Shown: positions 33,745 through 41,765 of the stretch, in pieces
Layout: each line of letters opens with the position of its first letter
Numbering within the stretch: the stretch's first letter is position 1
Assembly (NCBI RefSeq): GCF_003813865.1
Contig: NZ_RMVG01000021.1
Coordinates: 1-64,000 of the forward strand
Reading direction: 5' to 3'
Length of the DNA stretch: 64,000 bases
DNA from: Candidatus Pantoea deserta
GTDB lineage: Bacteria > Pseudomonadota > Gammaproteobacteria > Enterobacterales > Enterobacteriaceae
Notes under the pieces: generated by a model
What the model saw: only the letters and a program-made list of their open reading frames with translations
What the model was told of the DNA's origin: nothing
The model's database searches: none
Position numbers and translations under genes: made by a program

Positions 33745-34950
33745 ATGCTGACTACCATTATCTATCGCAGCCATCTTTCTGACGACGTGCCTGTAAAAAC
33801 GCTGGATAATTTAGCCACAGATGCAAATAAAATTAACGAAACCTTTGACGTTACCGGCATTCTGCTGTTTGACGGCACCCATTTCTTTCAGCTGCTGGAA
33901 GGTTCTGATGAGGCGGTGCGCGCAATTTATGAGCGCATTTGCGCCGACAAACGCCATCATAATCTGGTCGAACTGATGTATGACTATTCCCCTTCGCGCC
34001 GCTTCGGCAACGTGGGAATGGAACTGTTCGACCTGCGTAAATATGATAAAGAAACCGTACTGCAGGCCGTGCTGGACAAAGGAACGACAAAATATCAGCT
34101 CACCTATGACGATCGCGCGCTGCAATTTTTACGCACCTTTGTCGAGGCGAGAGAAAAAGGCAACTATTTTGAAATCCCCGCTATCGATACCTGGGATTTC
34201 GTGGTTGAAGATTCACAGCAAAAAACTATCGCGCCGCCCGATGCCGCCGACTGTAGTTTTGCTTTTCAGCCCATTATCGATCCGCTGATGCAGCAAATCG
34301 TCTCGCTGGAGGCGCTGATACGCACCCCGGACGGCGGCGCGCCCGGCGACTATTTCGCGCAATTTACAGGCGAAGCGATCTACGCCGCAGACATTAAAGC
34401 CAAAGGCGTGGCCTTTGCGCAGGCGAAAGCGCTTAACATTCAGGGCCAGACACTGTCTGTTAACCTGCTCCCTATGTCGCTGGTCATGGTGCCCAACGCG
34501 GTAGAACAGCTGCTGAATGAGATCCACCAGAACGGGCTGGTGCCAGAGCAGATCGTTGTTGAAGTGACGGAAAACGAAGTTATTTCACGGCTGGATGAGT
34601 TTACTATCGCCGTTAAAAAGTTAAGGGCGGCCGGCATCAGCATCGCGCTTGATGACTTTGGCGCAGGTTTCGCCGGCCTCTCTTTGCTGTCGCGTTTCCA
34701 GCCGGATAAGGTCAAGATCGATCGCAACCTTATTACCGATGTGCATAAAAGCGGACCAAAGCAGGCAATCGTCCATGCTATTCTGAAGTGCTGCTCATCG
34801 CTGGAGATCAGCGTGATTGCCGAAGGGATTGAAAAGCCAGAAGAGTGGATGTGGCTGGAAGCCGCAGGCATCAGTCTTTTCCAGGGTTACCTTTTTGCCC
34901 GTCCCCACCTCAACGGCATTCCGCCGGTCGCCTGGCCGGAAATTCAGTAA
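33745..34950 (+). CDS. bluF: BluF, blue-light sensing BLUF-EAL protein
   Basis: A 401-residue protein homologous to E. coli BluF (YcgF). The BLUF domain (about 1-95, TIIYRSHLSDD) has the FAD photocycle residues Tyr7, Asn31 and Gln49. A C-terminal EAL domain carries EALIR, VNLLPMSL, EVTENE, LDDFGAGFAGLSLL, KIDRN, IAEGIEKPEEW and QGYLFARP. E. coli BluF does not degrade c-di-GMP but binds BluR in light and relieves repression of ycgZ-ymgA-ariR. ATG 33745 matches the E. coli start; the in-frame 33709 lacks support. It is monocistronic and followed by a terminator hairpin. Its target operon genes lie 4-5 kb upstream, but the repressor is absent. Confidence 0.93.
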   Translation: MLTTIIYRSHLSDDVPVKTLDNLATDANKINETFDVTGILLFDGTHFFQLLEGSDEAVRAIYERICADKRHHNLVELMYDYSPSRRFGNVGMELFDLRKYDKETVLQAVLDKGTTKYQLTYDDRALQFLRTFVEAREKGNYFEIPAIDTWDFVVEDSQQKTIAPPDAADCSFAFQPIIDPLMQQIVSLEALIRTPDGGAPGDYFAQFTGEAIYAADIKAKGVAFAQAKALNIQGQTLSVNLLPMSLVMVPNAVEQLLNEIHQNGLVPEQIVVEVTENEVISRLDEFTIAVKKLRAAGISIALDDFGAGFAGLSLLSRFQPDKVKIDRNLITDVHKSGPKQAIVHAILKCCSSLEISVIAEGIEKPEEWMWLEAAGISLFQGYLFARPHLNGIPPVAWPEIQ

Positions 34951-34956
34951 TGCGCG

Positions 34957-34990
34957 CAGGCTGGCCGCGCTGAAGCCGATGGCCAGCCTG
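34957..34990. terminator. Terminator hairpin after bluF
   Basis: CAGGCTGGCC and GGCCAGCCTG form a perfect 10-bp stem over a 14-base loop, followed by TTGCTT; it lies between convergent genes. Confidence 0.6.
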
Positions 34991-35007
34991 TTGCTTAATA
35001 CCAGCGT

Positions 35008-35223
35008 CTAGATTTCGTCGCCGGGTAAAACGGTACTTTTCCCCAGCTTAACCAGAAAACTGCCGTCTACGCGTTTGATTTTAGCGCCGCGATCGCCCCA
35101 GTACATGGCAATACCGAAAAACTCATCGGCAGAGAGTTCATAGCCAATCATCACCGCTTTGTGGTCCCCACTGCTGAGCAGTTCATTCAGCTCATCCAGA
35201 TTGCTGGCGATAACGTAATCCAT
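35008..35223 (-). CDS. Small conserved hypothetical protein
   Basis: A 71-residue soluble acidic protein (NLDELNELLSSGDHKAVMIG, then LSADEFFGIAMYWGDRG). CAGGGGGCAAT provides a ribosome-binding site before ATG 35223. No family is recognised. It is monocistronic and converges on bluF across a hairpin. Confidence 0.6.
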   Translation of the reverse strand: MDYVIASNLDELNELLSSGDHKAVMIGYELSADEFFGIAMYWGDRGAKIKRVDGSFLVKLGKSTVLPGDEI

Positions 35224-35276
35224 ATTGCCCCCTGGGTAGTGATCTTATCGGACGCTGCTTAAAGATTAACCCTATG

Positions 35277-36176
35277 CTATTCCGCAGAGTCTGTCATTAA
35301 ATCCTCGCCGCCGATAACCTCTCTGATGCGCTGTGCAATATAGCCCGCATGGGTTTCCAGCGCGAAATGGCCCGTATCCAGCAGTTCGACCTGAGCGTGA
35401 GGATTGTCCCGCCGCCAGCACTCTGCGCCAGGCGGAATAAAAAAGGGATCGTGTTTTCCCCAGATCACCAGCGTCGGGAGCTGCCTGTCGCGGAAGAACT
35501 GCTGAAAGGCGGGATAAAGGGTCAGGTTGTTGGCGTAATCCAGAAACAGGTCGAGCTGTATCTCTTTGTTGCCGGGCCGCTCCATCAGCAGCGTATCAAG
35601 CATGTAGCCTTCCGGAGCAACCAGCGTCTCATCGCTGACGCCGTGAAGATATTGCCAGCGGGTGCCTTCCAGATTCAGCACCTTTTCCCTGACGGTCTGA
35701 CGATTCTCCGCCGTAGGCTGCGCCCAGTATTGCTGAACAGGCTGCCATGCATCGCCCAGCCCTTCCAGATAGGCATTGCCGTTTTGCGAGATCAGGCCGG
35801 TCACGCGTTCAGGATAAGCCAGCGCCAGCCGCAGGCCGCTCGGCGCACCGTAATCGAAGACATAGAGCGCATAGCTTTCTAACCCCAGCGCATTCACAAA
35901 CGCCTTCAGCGTTTCGCCCAGCGCATCGAAGCTATAGCGGTAGCGACGCGCCTCCGGCACCTCGGTAAAGCCGAAACCGGGCAGATCGGGGGCGATTAAA
36001 TGGAAGCTATCGCTCAGCAGAGGAATGAGATTGCGAAACTGATGCGAAGAGCTGGGATAGCCATGCAATAACAACAGGGTCGGCAAATCAGGATTGCCTG
36101 CCTCGCGATAAAACAGACGTACGCCATCGGCGTCAACAAAGCGGTAGTGTACGGGACTGGGCTGGTTACTGGACAT
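35277..36176 (-). CDS. Alpha/beta hydrolase, haloalkane dehalogenase/epoxide hydrolase-like
   Basis: A 299-residue alpha/beta hydrolase. The oxyanion-hole motif is LLHGYPSSSHQF, the nucleophile is Asp in VFDYGAPSG rather than Ser, and a general-base His lies in DTGHFALETH. An Asp nucleophile with HGxP places it with haloalkane dehalogenases and epoxide hydrolases. The start at ATG 36176 is supported by GAGGTGAGC; a GTG at 36182 is less likely. It is divergent from the CGNR-type regulator gene at 36412, which may control it. The true substrate is unknown. Confidence 0.87.
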   Translation of the reverse strand: MSSNQPSPVHYRFVDADGVRLFYREAGNPDLPTLLLLHGYPSSSHQFRNLIPLLSDSFHLIAPDLPGFGFTEVPEARRYRYSFDALGETLKAFVNALGLESYALYVFDYGAPSGLRLALAYPERVTGLISQNGNAYLEGLGDAWQPVQQYWAQPTAENRQTVREKVLNLEGTRWQYLHGVSDETLVAPEGYMLDTLLMERPGNKEIQLDLFLDYANNLTLYPAFQQFFRDRQLPTLVIWGKHDPFFIPPGAECWRRDNPHAQVELLDTGHFALETHAGYIAQRIREVIGGEDLMTDSAE

Positions 36177-36208
36177 GCTCACCTCATTTTAACCGTTAAA
36201 GTAGTTTA

Positions 36209-36388
36209 TTACAGGTTACAGTCAGAGCCTGGCACAGAACCATAACCTTTAAAAGTTATTTATAACGGTTATCAGCGGTGCCTTATGTCTACCAAAATAA
36301 ATAAATGCCTTAAACCAGTAACTTATAAGAGAACTGGTCAGGCTGTACTTCAGGAAATAACTGGTTAAAATATCTGTTACCGGTTACA
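36209..36388. promoter_or_regulatory. Repeated TTACAGGTTACA-like elements in divergent promoter
   Basis: TTACAGGTTACA (36209-36220) and TTACCGGTTACA (36377-36388) match at 11 of 12 bases, one beside each divergent gene. Between them are further TAACC/GGTTA half-sites (about 36243-36275). They could be binding sites of the CGNR-domain protein. Inference only. Confidence 0.4.
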
Positions 36389-36411
36389 TACACGCAGCAG
36401 GATAAGTAAAA

Positions 36412-36996
36412 ATGACAAGTGAAACGGCTAACACCCCGGCGCCTGGGCATATCGCCGATCACCTTGCGCTGGATTTTCTTAACACCGTGGCGCAGGTGGA
36501 AAATCAGCCTCATGATTTTTTCCAAACGGATGCGGATGTCATTCGCTGGCTTAATGACGTGGGCTATGCCTCACATGCCGGAGAAGTAAAGACGCGCAGC
36601 GGCGCGTTACTGAAAGCGGCGCGTGAGCTGCGCGCCGTTATTCTGCATGCGGTTGAGCAGAAAAAAAACGGCGGCGTCTGGCAGACTGAGCGGCTGAATC
36701 ACTTTCTGCGCAGCGCGATAAGCCATCCCGAATTAACCCTGAATCAGCAGGGTCAGACTGAATACCACCGCGTCTACGCCTCGGCGACGCCGGAACAACA
36801 GCTGGCTCCCGTGGCTGAACAGGCTGCCGATCTGCTGGCTAACGGCGATTTTGCGCTGGTACGCAACTGCGAACACCCCGACTGCACGCTGTGGTTTTAC
36901 GATCGCACTAAAGCGCATCGCCGCCGCTGGTGCAGCATGGCGGTCTGCGGCAACCGGGCAAAGGCGGCCCGTTTTCGGCAGATGAGCCAGCAGTAG
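36412..36996 (+). CDS. ABATE/CGNR zinc-finger putative transcriptional regulator
   Basis: A 194-residue protein with an N-terminal ABATE domain (HLALDFLNTVAQ) and a C-terminal CGNR zinc-finger. The finger has CEHPDCTLWFYDRTKAHRRR followed by WCSMAVCGNRAKAARFR, i.e. CxxxxC plus C-CGNR. Such proteins are regarded as stress-response transcription regulators, but few are studied. It is divergent from the alpha/beta hydrolase at 36176, with repeated elements between, suggesting local autoregulation. Confidence 0.88.
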   Translation: MTSETANTPAPGHIADHLALDFLNTVAQVENQPHDFFQTDADVIRWLNDVGYASHAGEVKTRSGALLKAARELRAVILHAVEQKKNGGVWQTERLNHFLRSAISHPELTLNQQGQTEYHRVYASATPEQQLAPVAEQAADLLANGDFALVRNCEHPDCTLWFYDRTKAHRRRWCSMAVCGNRAKAARFRQMSQQ

Positions 36997-37227
36997 CCGT
37001 TTATCACGCTTTTCATCATGCCTGAACGGCGGCCAGAGGGGCGGCTTTCGCCCCCTCTCTATGACGTAGCGGCGCAGTCTTCTGTTCATCTCCCTTTTTT
37101 AATGCGCCCAATCGGCCAAATTTTTAATGCCATCACATAACAGCTATCATCCTGACATCTTTTTGTGACATCTCACTCAACCTTGCAACATCTCTCTGAC
37201 GGCAACCTCAACTACGGAGATACTGAG

Positions 37228-37265
37228 TTGTACTCTGTACATAACAGTTTTATACAGTAAAACAA
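37228..37265. promoter_or_regulatory. Operator shared with the RraA operon, upstream of MFS gene
   Basis: TTGTACTCTGTA (37228-37239), followed by AACAGTTTTA, recurs at 40901-40912 upstream of the RraA-dehydrogenase operon. The 12-base identity and similar downstream bases suggest one regulator, most likely the IclR protein encoded at 41055. Confidence 0.65.
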
Positions 37266-37318
37266 CCATCCCGCAAGGCTGCGCTTTGCCGGGGACGATT
37301 TCTGTTAAGAGGTACATC

Positions 37319-38647
37319 ATGTCTGAAAAGATGCACGCTTCTACTGCGCCCTCAGAGCTGGAAAAGCAAACCGTAAGACGGGTGGTCTGGCGGATCCTGC
37401 CCTTTTTGATTGTCTGCTATCTGATCGCCATTATCGATCGAGGCAATATCGGCATGGCCTCGCTGCAAATGAATGAAGATTTAGGCCTGTCAAAAGCGGT
37501 TTTCGGCCTGGCAAGCAGCCTGTTCTTTGTTGGCTATTTTCTGTTTGAAGTACCGAGCAATCTGGCGATGCAGAAAATCGGCGCGAAGATCTGGATCTCC
37601 CGCATCATGATTACCTGGGGTATCGTGTCGGTGTGTACCGCGTTTGTGCAGAGCAGCGAAATGCTCTACGTGCTGCGGTTTTTGCTGGGCGCCGCCGAAG
37701 CCGGCTTTTTCCCCGGCGTGATCCTCTATCTTACCTACTGGATCCCGGCTAAATACCGCGCTCGCGTCATTGCGACCTTTATGGTGGCAATCCCCGCCGC
37801 CAACTTTATCGGCTCTCCCATATCCGGCGCGATCCTTTCGCTTGACGGCTGGTATGGCATGCGCGGCTGGCACTGGCTGTTTATTCTGGAGGGCATTCCA
37901 GCGGTGCTGCTGGGCATTGCGGCCTTTTTCGTGCTCAGCAACCGTCCGGACAGCGCAGGCTGGCTCACCGCCGAACAGCGTAACTGGCTGTCGTCTACGC
38001 TGGCGGCGGAAAATGCCCAGCGCAAAGCCATTGGACATATCTCCCTGTGGCAGCTGCTGCGCCACAAGCATATCTGGATGATGGCGCTGATCTATGCCGG
38101 CGCCTCTGCCGCTGGCACCACCCTCAGCGTCTGGTCGCCCCAGCTGCTGAAATCATTTGGACTGGATAACTTCACCACGGGTCTGGTTAACGCCATCCCT
38201 TACGGCCTGGCGTCGGTGCTGATGATCGTCTGGGGCCGCAGCTCAGACCGCACGGGCGAGCGCCGCTGGCACACCGCACTGACGCTGTTCCTGATCGCCG
38301 GCGGTCTGCTTTCCGCCTTTATCAGCCAGTCGCTAAGCGGTAGCGTGGTGATCCTGTCGCTGGTGTTGATCGGCGCTTACTCAATGAAGGGACCCTTCTG
38401 GGCGCTGGCCTCTGGATGGCTCTCCTCGTCTACGGCGGCGGCAGGCCTGGCCGCGATTGGCGCGGTGGCGAACCTGATTGGCGGCGGTCTGATGGTCAAC
38501 GTCTACGGCATGATTAACCAGGCGACCGGCAGCCATACGCTGGCAATGGTGCCGCTGGCCGTGCTTTGCGCAGCGGGCGGGATTGCCGTGCTGGTCATGG
38601 GCCGAAAGTCCTCGCTACGCGTTGACGCACACGCTCAGGTGAAATGA
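37319..38647 (+). CDS. MFS transporter, anion:cation symporter type (organic/sugar acid uptake)
   Basis: A 442-residue MFS carrier with twelve membrane helices in the ACS family (phthalate, galactonate, glucarate transporters). Family markers are LPFLIVCYLIAIIDRGNIG in helix 1, GLASSLFFVGYFLFEVPSNL in helix 2, and RFLLGAAEAGFFPGVILYLT in helix 4. ATG 37319 begins MSEKMHAS; an upstream in-frame start is discounted. Substrate is probably a carboxylate such as a hydroxy or sugar acid, in line with the nearby hydroxyacid dehydrogenase and RraA-type aldolase, whose promoter has the same operator. Confidence 0.88.
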   Translation: MSEKMHASTAPSELEKQTVRRVVWRILPFLIVCYLIAIIDRGNIGMASLQMNEDLGLSKAVFGLASSLFFVGYFLFEVPSNLAMQKIGAKIWISRIMITWGIVSVCTAFVQSSEMLYVLRFLLGAAEAGFFPGVILYLTYWIPAKYRARVIATFMVAIPAANFIGSPISGAILSLDGWYGMRGWHWLFILEGIPAVLLGIAAFFVLSNRPDSAGWLTAEQRNWLSSTLAAENAQRKAIGHISLWQLLRHKHIWMMALIYAGASAAGTTLSVWSPQLLKSFGLDNFTTGLVNAIPYGLASVLMIVWGRSSDRTGERRWHTALTLFLIAGGLLSAFISQSLSGSVVILSLVLIGAYSMKGPFWALASGWLSSSTAAAGLAAIGAVANLIGGGLMVNVYGMINQATGSHTLAMVPLAVLCAAGGIAVLVMGRKSSLRVDAHAQVK

Positions 38648-38653
38648 GTTAAC

Positions 38654-38683
38654 GCAGAAGCCGGTTCTGATACCGGCTTCTGC
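38654..38683 (+). terminator. Hairpin after MFS gene
   Basis: GCAGAAGCCGGT and ACCGGCTTCTGC form a perfect 12-bp stem around TCTGAT, six bases after the stop. No T-tract follows. The remaining 470 bases to the next terminator contain no supported gene. Confidence 0.6.
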
Positions 38684-39157
38684 ACATCCGCAATCTCTCA
38701 ACGCCGTTCTGCCGCCCTGCCGATCCGCCGCTCAGACATCTCTGCCGCCGCACTCTCTTTACCAGGGAATCGCCCTACACAGAATCCTCCTTAACCGGCG
38801 TATCGGGAAAGTTTTCCCGACCTGCTGGCTCACGCCCCTGCCCGCGCAGGCACGACAGCGTCTGCATAGCGAGCCATAAACGGTCCTGACGCTCCGTCAG
38901 ACGCCCTGTGGCTTACCGTTCGGCTCCCCACAGGCGTAGCAACGCTCTGCTTCCCGCAGGCTGAAGTCTGAATCAAAGGCCAGGACGCGGAGAATGTCGG
39001 TCGGGGCGCGAGCGGGCAGCCACGATCGGCGAACGGGCCGATAACAGGCAGCCTGGTGAAGAGGCAAACCAGGGGCTTGCACAGCGCGGTCTGACTGAAG
39101 AGCGCCATTCGGGCGGCGAGAGTCGTCTTTTACACAGCGAGAATGCCGTCAGCAGGC

Positions 39158-39184
39158 AAAAAAAAGCAGCCGACCATGGGCTGC
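39158..39184 (-). terminator. Terminator for the dehydrogenase/RraA operon
   Basis: On the reverse strand GCAGCC and GGCTGC enclose a short loop and are followed by a run of eight T, 60 bases past the stop of the dehydrogenase gene. Confidence 0.75.
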
Positions 39185-39243
39185 TGTCTTGAGGGCGCAG
39201 GCAAGACCTGCGCCATAGCGGTTACAGACTTTATCAGCAGGGA

Positions 39244-40194
39244 CTATGCCGACGTCGACTCCTCTACCGCTCCGGCCCGCAGCACGCTCAGCACATTGCG
39301 TGCCGCCGTTGAACCCATTTTAACGTAGGAGGTATCGCTGACCCCGCCGATATGAGGCGACAGGATCACATTGCTCAGCGACTGCCAGCGGTGCGGCGCC
39401 GTCAGCGGCTCCTGGGTAAAGCTGTCCAGCGCCGCGCAGCCTAGCGTGCCGTCCTGCAACGCGTTCGCCAGCGCCTCTTCCTCGATCAGACCGCCACGGG
39501 CCGTATTAATTAACATCGCGCCCGGTTTAAACTGCGCCAGGGTGTCGCGGTTAATCATGGCGCGATTTTGTTCGGTCAGCGGGCAGTGCAGCGACACCAC
39601 ATCGGCGCGATTAAACAGCGCGGTCAACTCCACCGCCTCACAGCCGTCGGGCAGCTGTTTTGCCCAGGGATCGTAGGCGATTACCTGCATGCCAAAGGCG
39701 ACGCCCGCCTTTGCTACCCTGCTGCCGATGGCGCCCAGTCCAATCAGCCCCAGCGTGCGCCCTTCCAGCTCGATTGACTTATGCTGCGCCTTGTCCCAGT
39801 GCCCTTCACGCATACGCGCATCCAGCGTCACCACCGATTTGGCGCAGGCGAGAATCAGCGCCCAGGTATGTTCCGCCACGGCAGCGGCATTTGCGCCTGT
39901 GGCGGCCAGCACGCGTATTTCACGCTGCGCGGCCGCAGCCTGATCGATCACGTCAATGCCGCTGCCGTGCTTGGCGATAACGCGCAGCGCGGGCGCGGCG
40001 TCCATGATTGACGCGCTGATTTTGCCATAGCGCACGATAATCGCGTGCGGGTTGTGCTGCTGGCACAAGGCGATCAGATCGGCTTCGCTCGGCTGGCGAC
40101 CAGCGTAAACCAGCTGATAATCGCTCAGCAGATCCACGGCTTCCTGCGCCAGATCGCTGCCGGTGATGATAATACTCGGCTTATGGCTCATCAT
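39244..40194 (-). CDS. D-isomer 2-hydroxyacid dehydrogenase (SerA-like)
   Basis: A 316-residue NAD-dependent 2-hydroxyacid dehydrogenase. The C-terminal-nested Rossmann domain has LGLIGLGAIGSRVAKAG (GxGxxG), catalytic Arg in NTARGGLIEEEAL, Glu in DSFTQEPL and His in LSPHIGG. It lacks the regulatory ACT domains of SerA, so it is probably not the serine-biosynthetic enzyme. Its ATG overlaps the stop of the RraA-type gene by 4 bp, a coupled operon. It may oxidise or reduce a hydroxy/oxo acid in the pathway fed by the MFS carrier. Confidence 0.9.
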   Translation of the reverse strand: MMSHKPSIIITGSDLAQEAVDLLSDYQLVYAGRQPSEADLIALCQQHNPHAIIVRYGKISASIMDAAPALRVIAKHGSGIDVIDQAAAAQREIRVLAATGANAAAVAEHTWALILACAKSVVTLDARMREGHWDKAQHKSIELEGRTLGLIGLGAIGSRVAKAGVAFGMQVIAYDPWAKQLPDGCEAVELTALFNRADVVSLHCPLTEQNRAMINRDTLAQFKPGAMLINTARGGLIEEEALANALQDGTLGCAALDSFTQEPLTAPHRWQSLSNVILSPHIGGVSDTSYVKMGSTAARNVLSVLRAGAVEESTSA

Positions 40195-40883
40195 AATGTC
40201 TCCCCGCTGGTCAGCATACCGGCGGCGCGCAGCGCCTCTTCCAGCCAGGGCGCGCGAATGTCTCCCTGTCGAATCGCCTGAAGGCGGCGGTTTTCCCCAT
40301 CCAGTTTCTTTTGCGCCAGCTCCAGCAGCGCGGCCACCTCTGCACGAGGCAGTACCACCACGCCATCGGTATCGCCGATAATCAGATCGCCAGGCTGGAT
40401 CGCTGCGCCCGCCACGGATACCGGGTGATTTACGCGTCCGGCGACAGACTTGGTTGGTCCACAGGGGTTGAGTCCGGCGGCAAACACCGGGAAAGCGCCC
40501 TGCGTCAGCGCATCGGCGTCACGCACAGCGCCATCGATAATAATCCCGGCAATACCGGCGGCCTGCGCCTGCGTCGACATAATTTCGCCAATCAGCGCGC
40601 AGCTCTGATCGCCTTTGCCATCGACAACGATGACATCGCCCGGCTGCGCGATAGCCAGCGCCGCATGAATAGCCAGGTTATCACCGGGGCGAACTTCAAC
40701 GGTAATGGCCGGGCCGGCAACCTTCATCCTGGCGCTAAGCGGCTTAACCCGACCATGTAAGGTGCCGCGTCGGCCCGCGACATCCGCAAGAATCGCTGCC
40801 TGAAATTCGGCGGCGCGCTGTACCAGCTCGGCATCAACGCGCGTTATATCGCGCTGCAACATTGAGAATGTATGTTCTGTCAT
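40191..40883 (-). CDS. RraA-family 4-hydroxy-4-methyl-2-oxoglutarate aldolase-like protein
   Basis: A 230-residue protein of the RraA/HMG-aldolase fold. These class II aldolases cleave 4-hydroxy-2-oxo acids to pyruvate and another product using a divalent metal. Signature segments are GDVIVVDGKGDQSCALIGE and GIIIDGAVRDADAL, the latter with the Arg-Asp metal/substrate site. It is 70 residues longer than RNase-E-inhibitor RraA, fitting the aldolase subfamily. It is the first gene of a two-gene operon with the dehydrogenase, divergent from the IclR regulator and preceded by the shared operator. Confidence 0.88.
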   Translation of the reverse strand: MTEHTFSMLQRDITRVDAELVQRAAEFQAAILADVAGRRGTLHGRVKPLSARMKVAGPAITVEVRPGDNLAIHAALAIAQPGDVIVVDGKGDQSCALIGEIMSTQAQAAGIAGIIIDGAVRDADALTQGAFPVFAAGLNPCGPTKSVAGRVNHPVSVAGAAIQPGDLIIGDTDGVVVLPRAEVAALLELAQKKLDGENRRLQAIRQGDIRAPWLEEALRAAGMLTSGETL

Positions 40884-40900
40884 GGCTATCGCTCCGGTTG

Positions 40901-40938
40901 TTGTACTCTGTAAAACAGTGTTTTACTATATACAACCA
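40901..40938. promoter_or_regulatory. Operator with GTAAAAC-AGT-GTTTTAC dyad, upstream of RraA operon
   Basis: TTGTACTCTGTA (40901-40912) runs into a perfect dyad GTAAAACAGTGTTTTAC (40910-40926). The first 12 bases are identical to those at 37228. It lies 18 bases before the RraA start codon (40883, reverse) and 117 bases before the IclR start, ideal for control of both. Confidence 0.65.
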
Positions 40939-41054
40939 CTATAACCAGCCTTTAGTTAAGCCTGCCAGTGTTAAAGATTCATTTGTGATGTAAACACGAT
41001 GTGAATCACAAATTGCGGGTTACAATCCGTAGCGGCAAAATCAGGAGGATCACG

Positions 41055-41765
41055 ATGGGAAATGAAGGCGTAGTCGCAGTAGAAAAAGCGCTGTCACTAC
41101 TGGATTGTTTTAAACCGGGCGAAGAGTCGCTAACGCTCACCGCCCTCGCTCAGGCCTCCGGCCAGCATAAAACCACGGTTTATCGGCTGATGAATTCACT
41201 GGAGCGAATGCACTATGTGATCCGGCGCGAAAATGGCTGCTATTCGCTTGGGCCGCGTCTGCTCTACCTGGGCAAGCTTTATGAGCAATCTTTCCATCTG
41301 GCGCATATTGTCCAGCCGGAACTCCATGCGCTGGCCGCGTCGACCGGCGAAAGCGCCTCCTGGTACATTATCGAAGAGGGCCAGCGTCTCTGTCTGTTTC
41401 GCGCCGAGTCGTCGGAAGGGCTGCGGGAAACGCGGCTGGCAGGCAGTTCACTGCCGCTGGACAACTCGGCTATCGGGCAGGTGTTACGTTACTGGGGACT
41501 CAGGGAGCCGCTGTTCGATCGGCCGCCAGAGCTGCCGCTCTATACCGCCGGTATCCGCGATCCGCATATCGCGGCCTTATCGCTGCCGGTCTTTGGCGAA
41601 GGCGATACGCTGGCTGCCGCGCTGGCCATTACCGGTCCGGTTTCGCGCCTGACGCCTGAAAGCCATAAAACCGGCGTTACCCGCACCATGCAGGACACCG
41701 CCAGCCGCCTGTCACTACGGCTGGGAGCCAGTAAGAGCTTCTGCGATCGCTTTTATCCGCGCTAG
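41055..41765 (+). CDS. IclR-family transcriptional regulator
   Basis: A 236-residue IclR regulator: N-terminal winged helix (LTLTALAQASGQHKTTVYRL) and C-terminal effector domain (ESASWYIIEEGQRLCLFRAE, then LAGSSLPLDNSAIGQVL). AGGAGG sits seven bases before ATG 41055, so the upstream in-frame start at 41001 is rejected. It is divergent from the RraA/dehydrogenase operon and is the probable reader of the shared operator. Its end overlaps the 3-dehydroquinate dehydratase gene by 4 bp, convergently. Confidence 0.92.
   Translation: MGNEGVVAVEKALSLLDCFKPGEESLTLTALAQASGQHKTTVYRLMNSLERMHYVIRRENGCYSLGPRLLYLGKLYEQSFHLAHIVQPELHALAASTGESASWYIIEEGQRLCLFRAESSEGLRETRLAGSSLPLDNSAIGQVLRYWGLREPLFDRPPELPLYTAGIRDPHIAALSLPVFGEGDTLAAALAITGPVSRLTPESHKTGVTRTMQDTASRLSLRLGASKSFCDRFYPR

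Noticed and set aside
38830..39108. 92-residue reverse frame between MFS gene and dehydrogenase
   Set aside because: No ribosome-binding site, Cys/Pro-rich composition and no similarity.
39244..40194. SerA phosphoglycerate dehydrogenase
   Set aside because: Length 316 without ACT regulatory domain and operon with an RraA-type aldolase argue for a catabolic hydroxyacid dehydrogenase.
40191..40883. RNase E inhibitor RraA
   Set aside because: The protein is about 70 residues longer and in an operon with a dehydrogenase under IclR control, fitting the aldolase subfamily.
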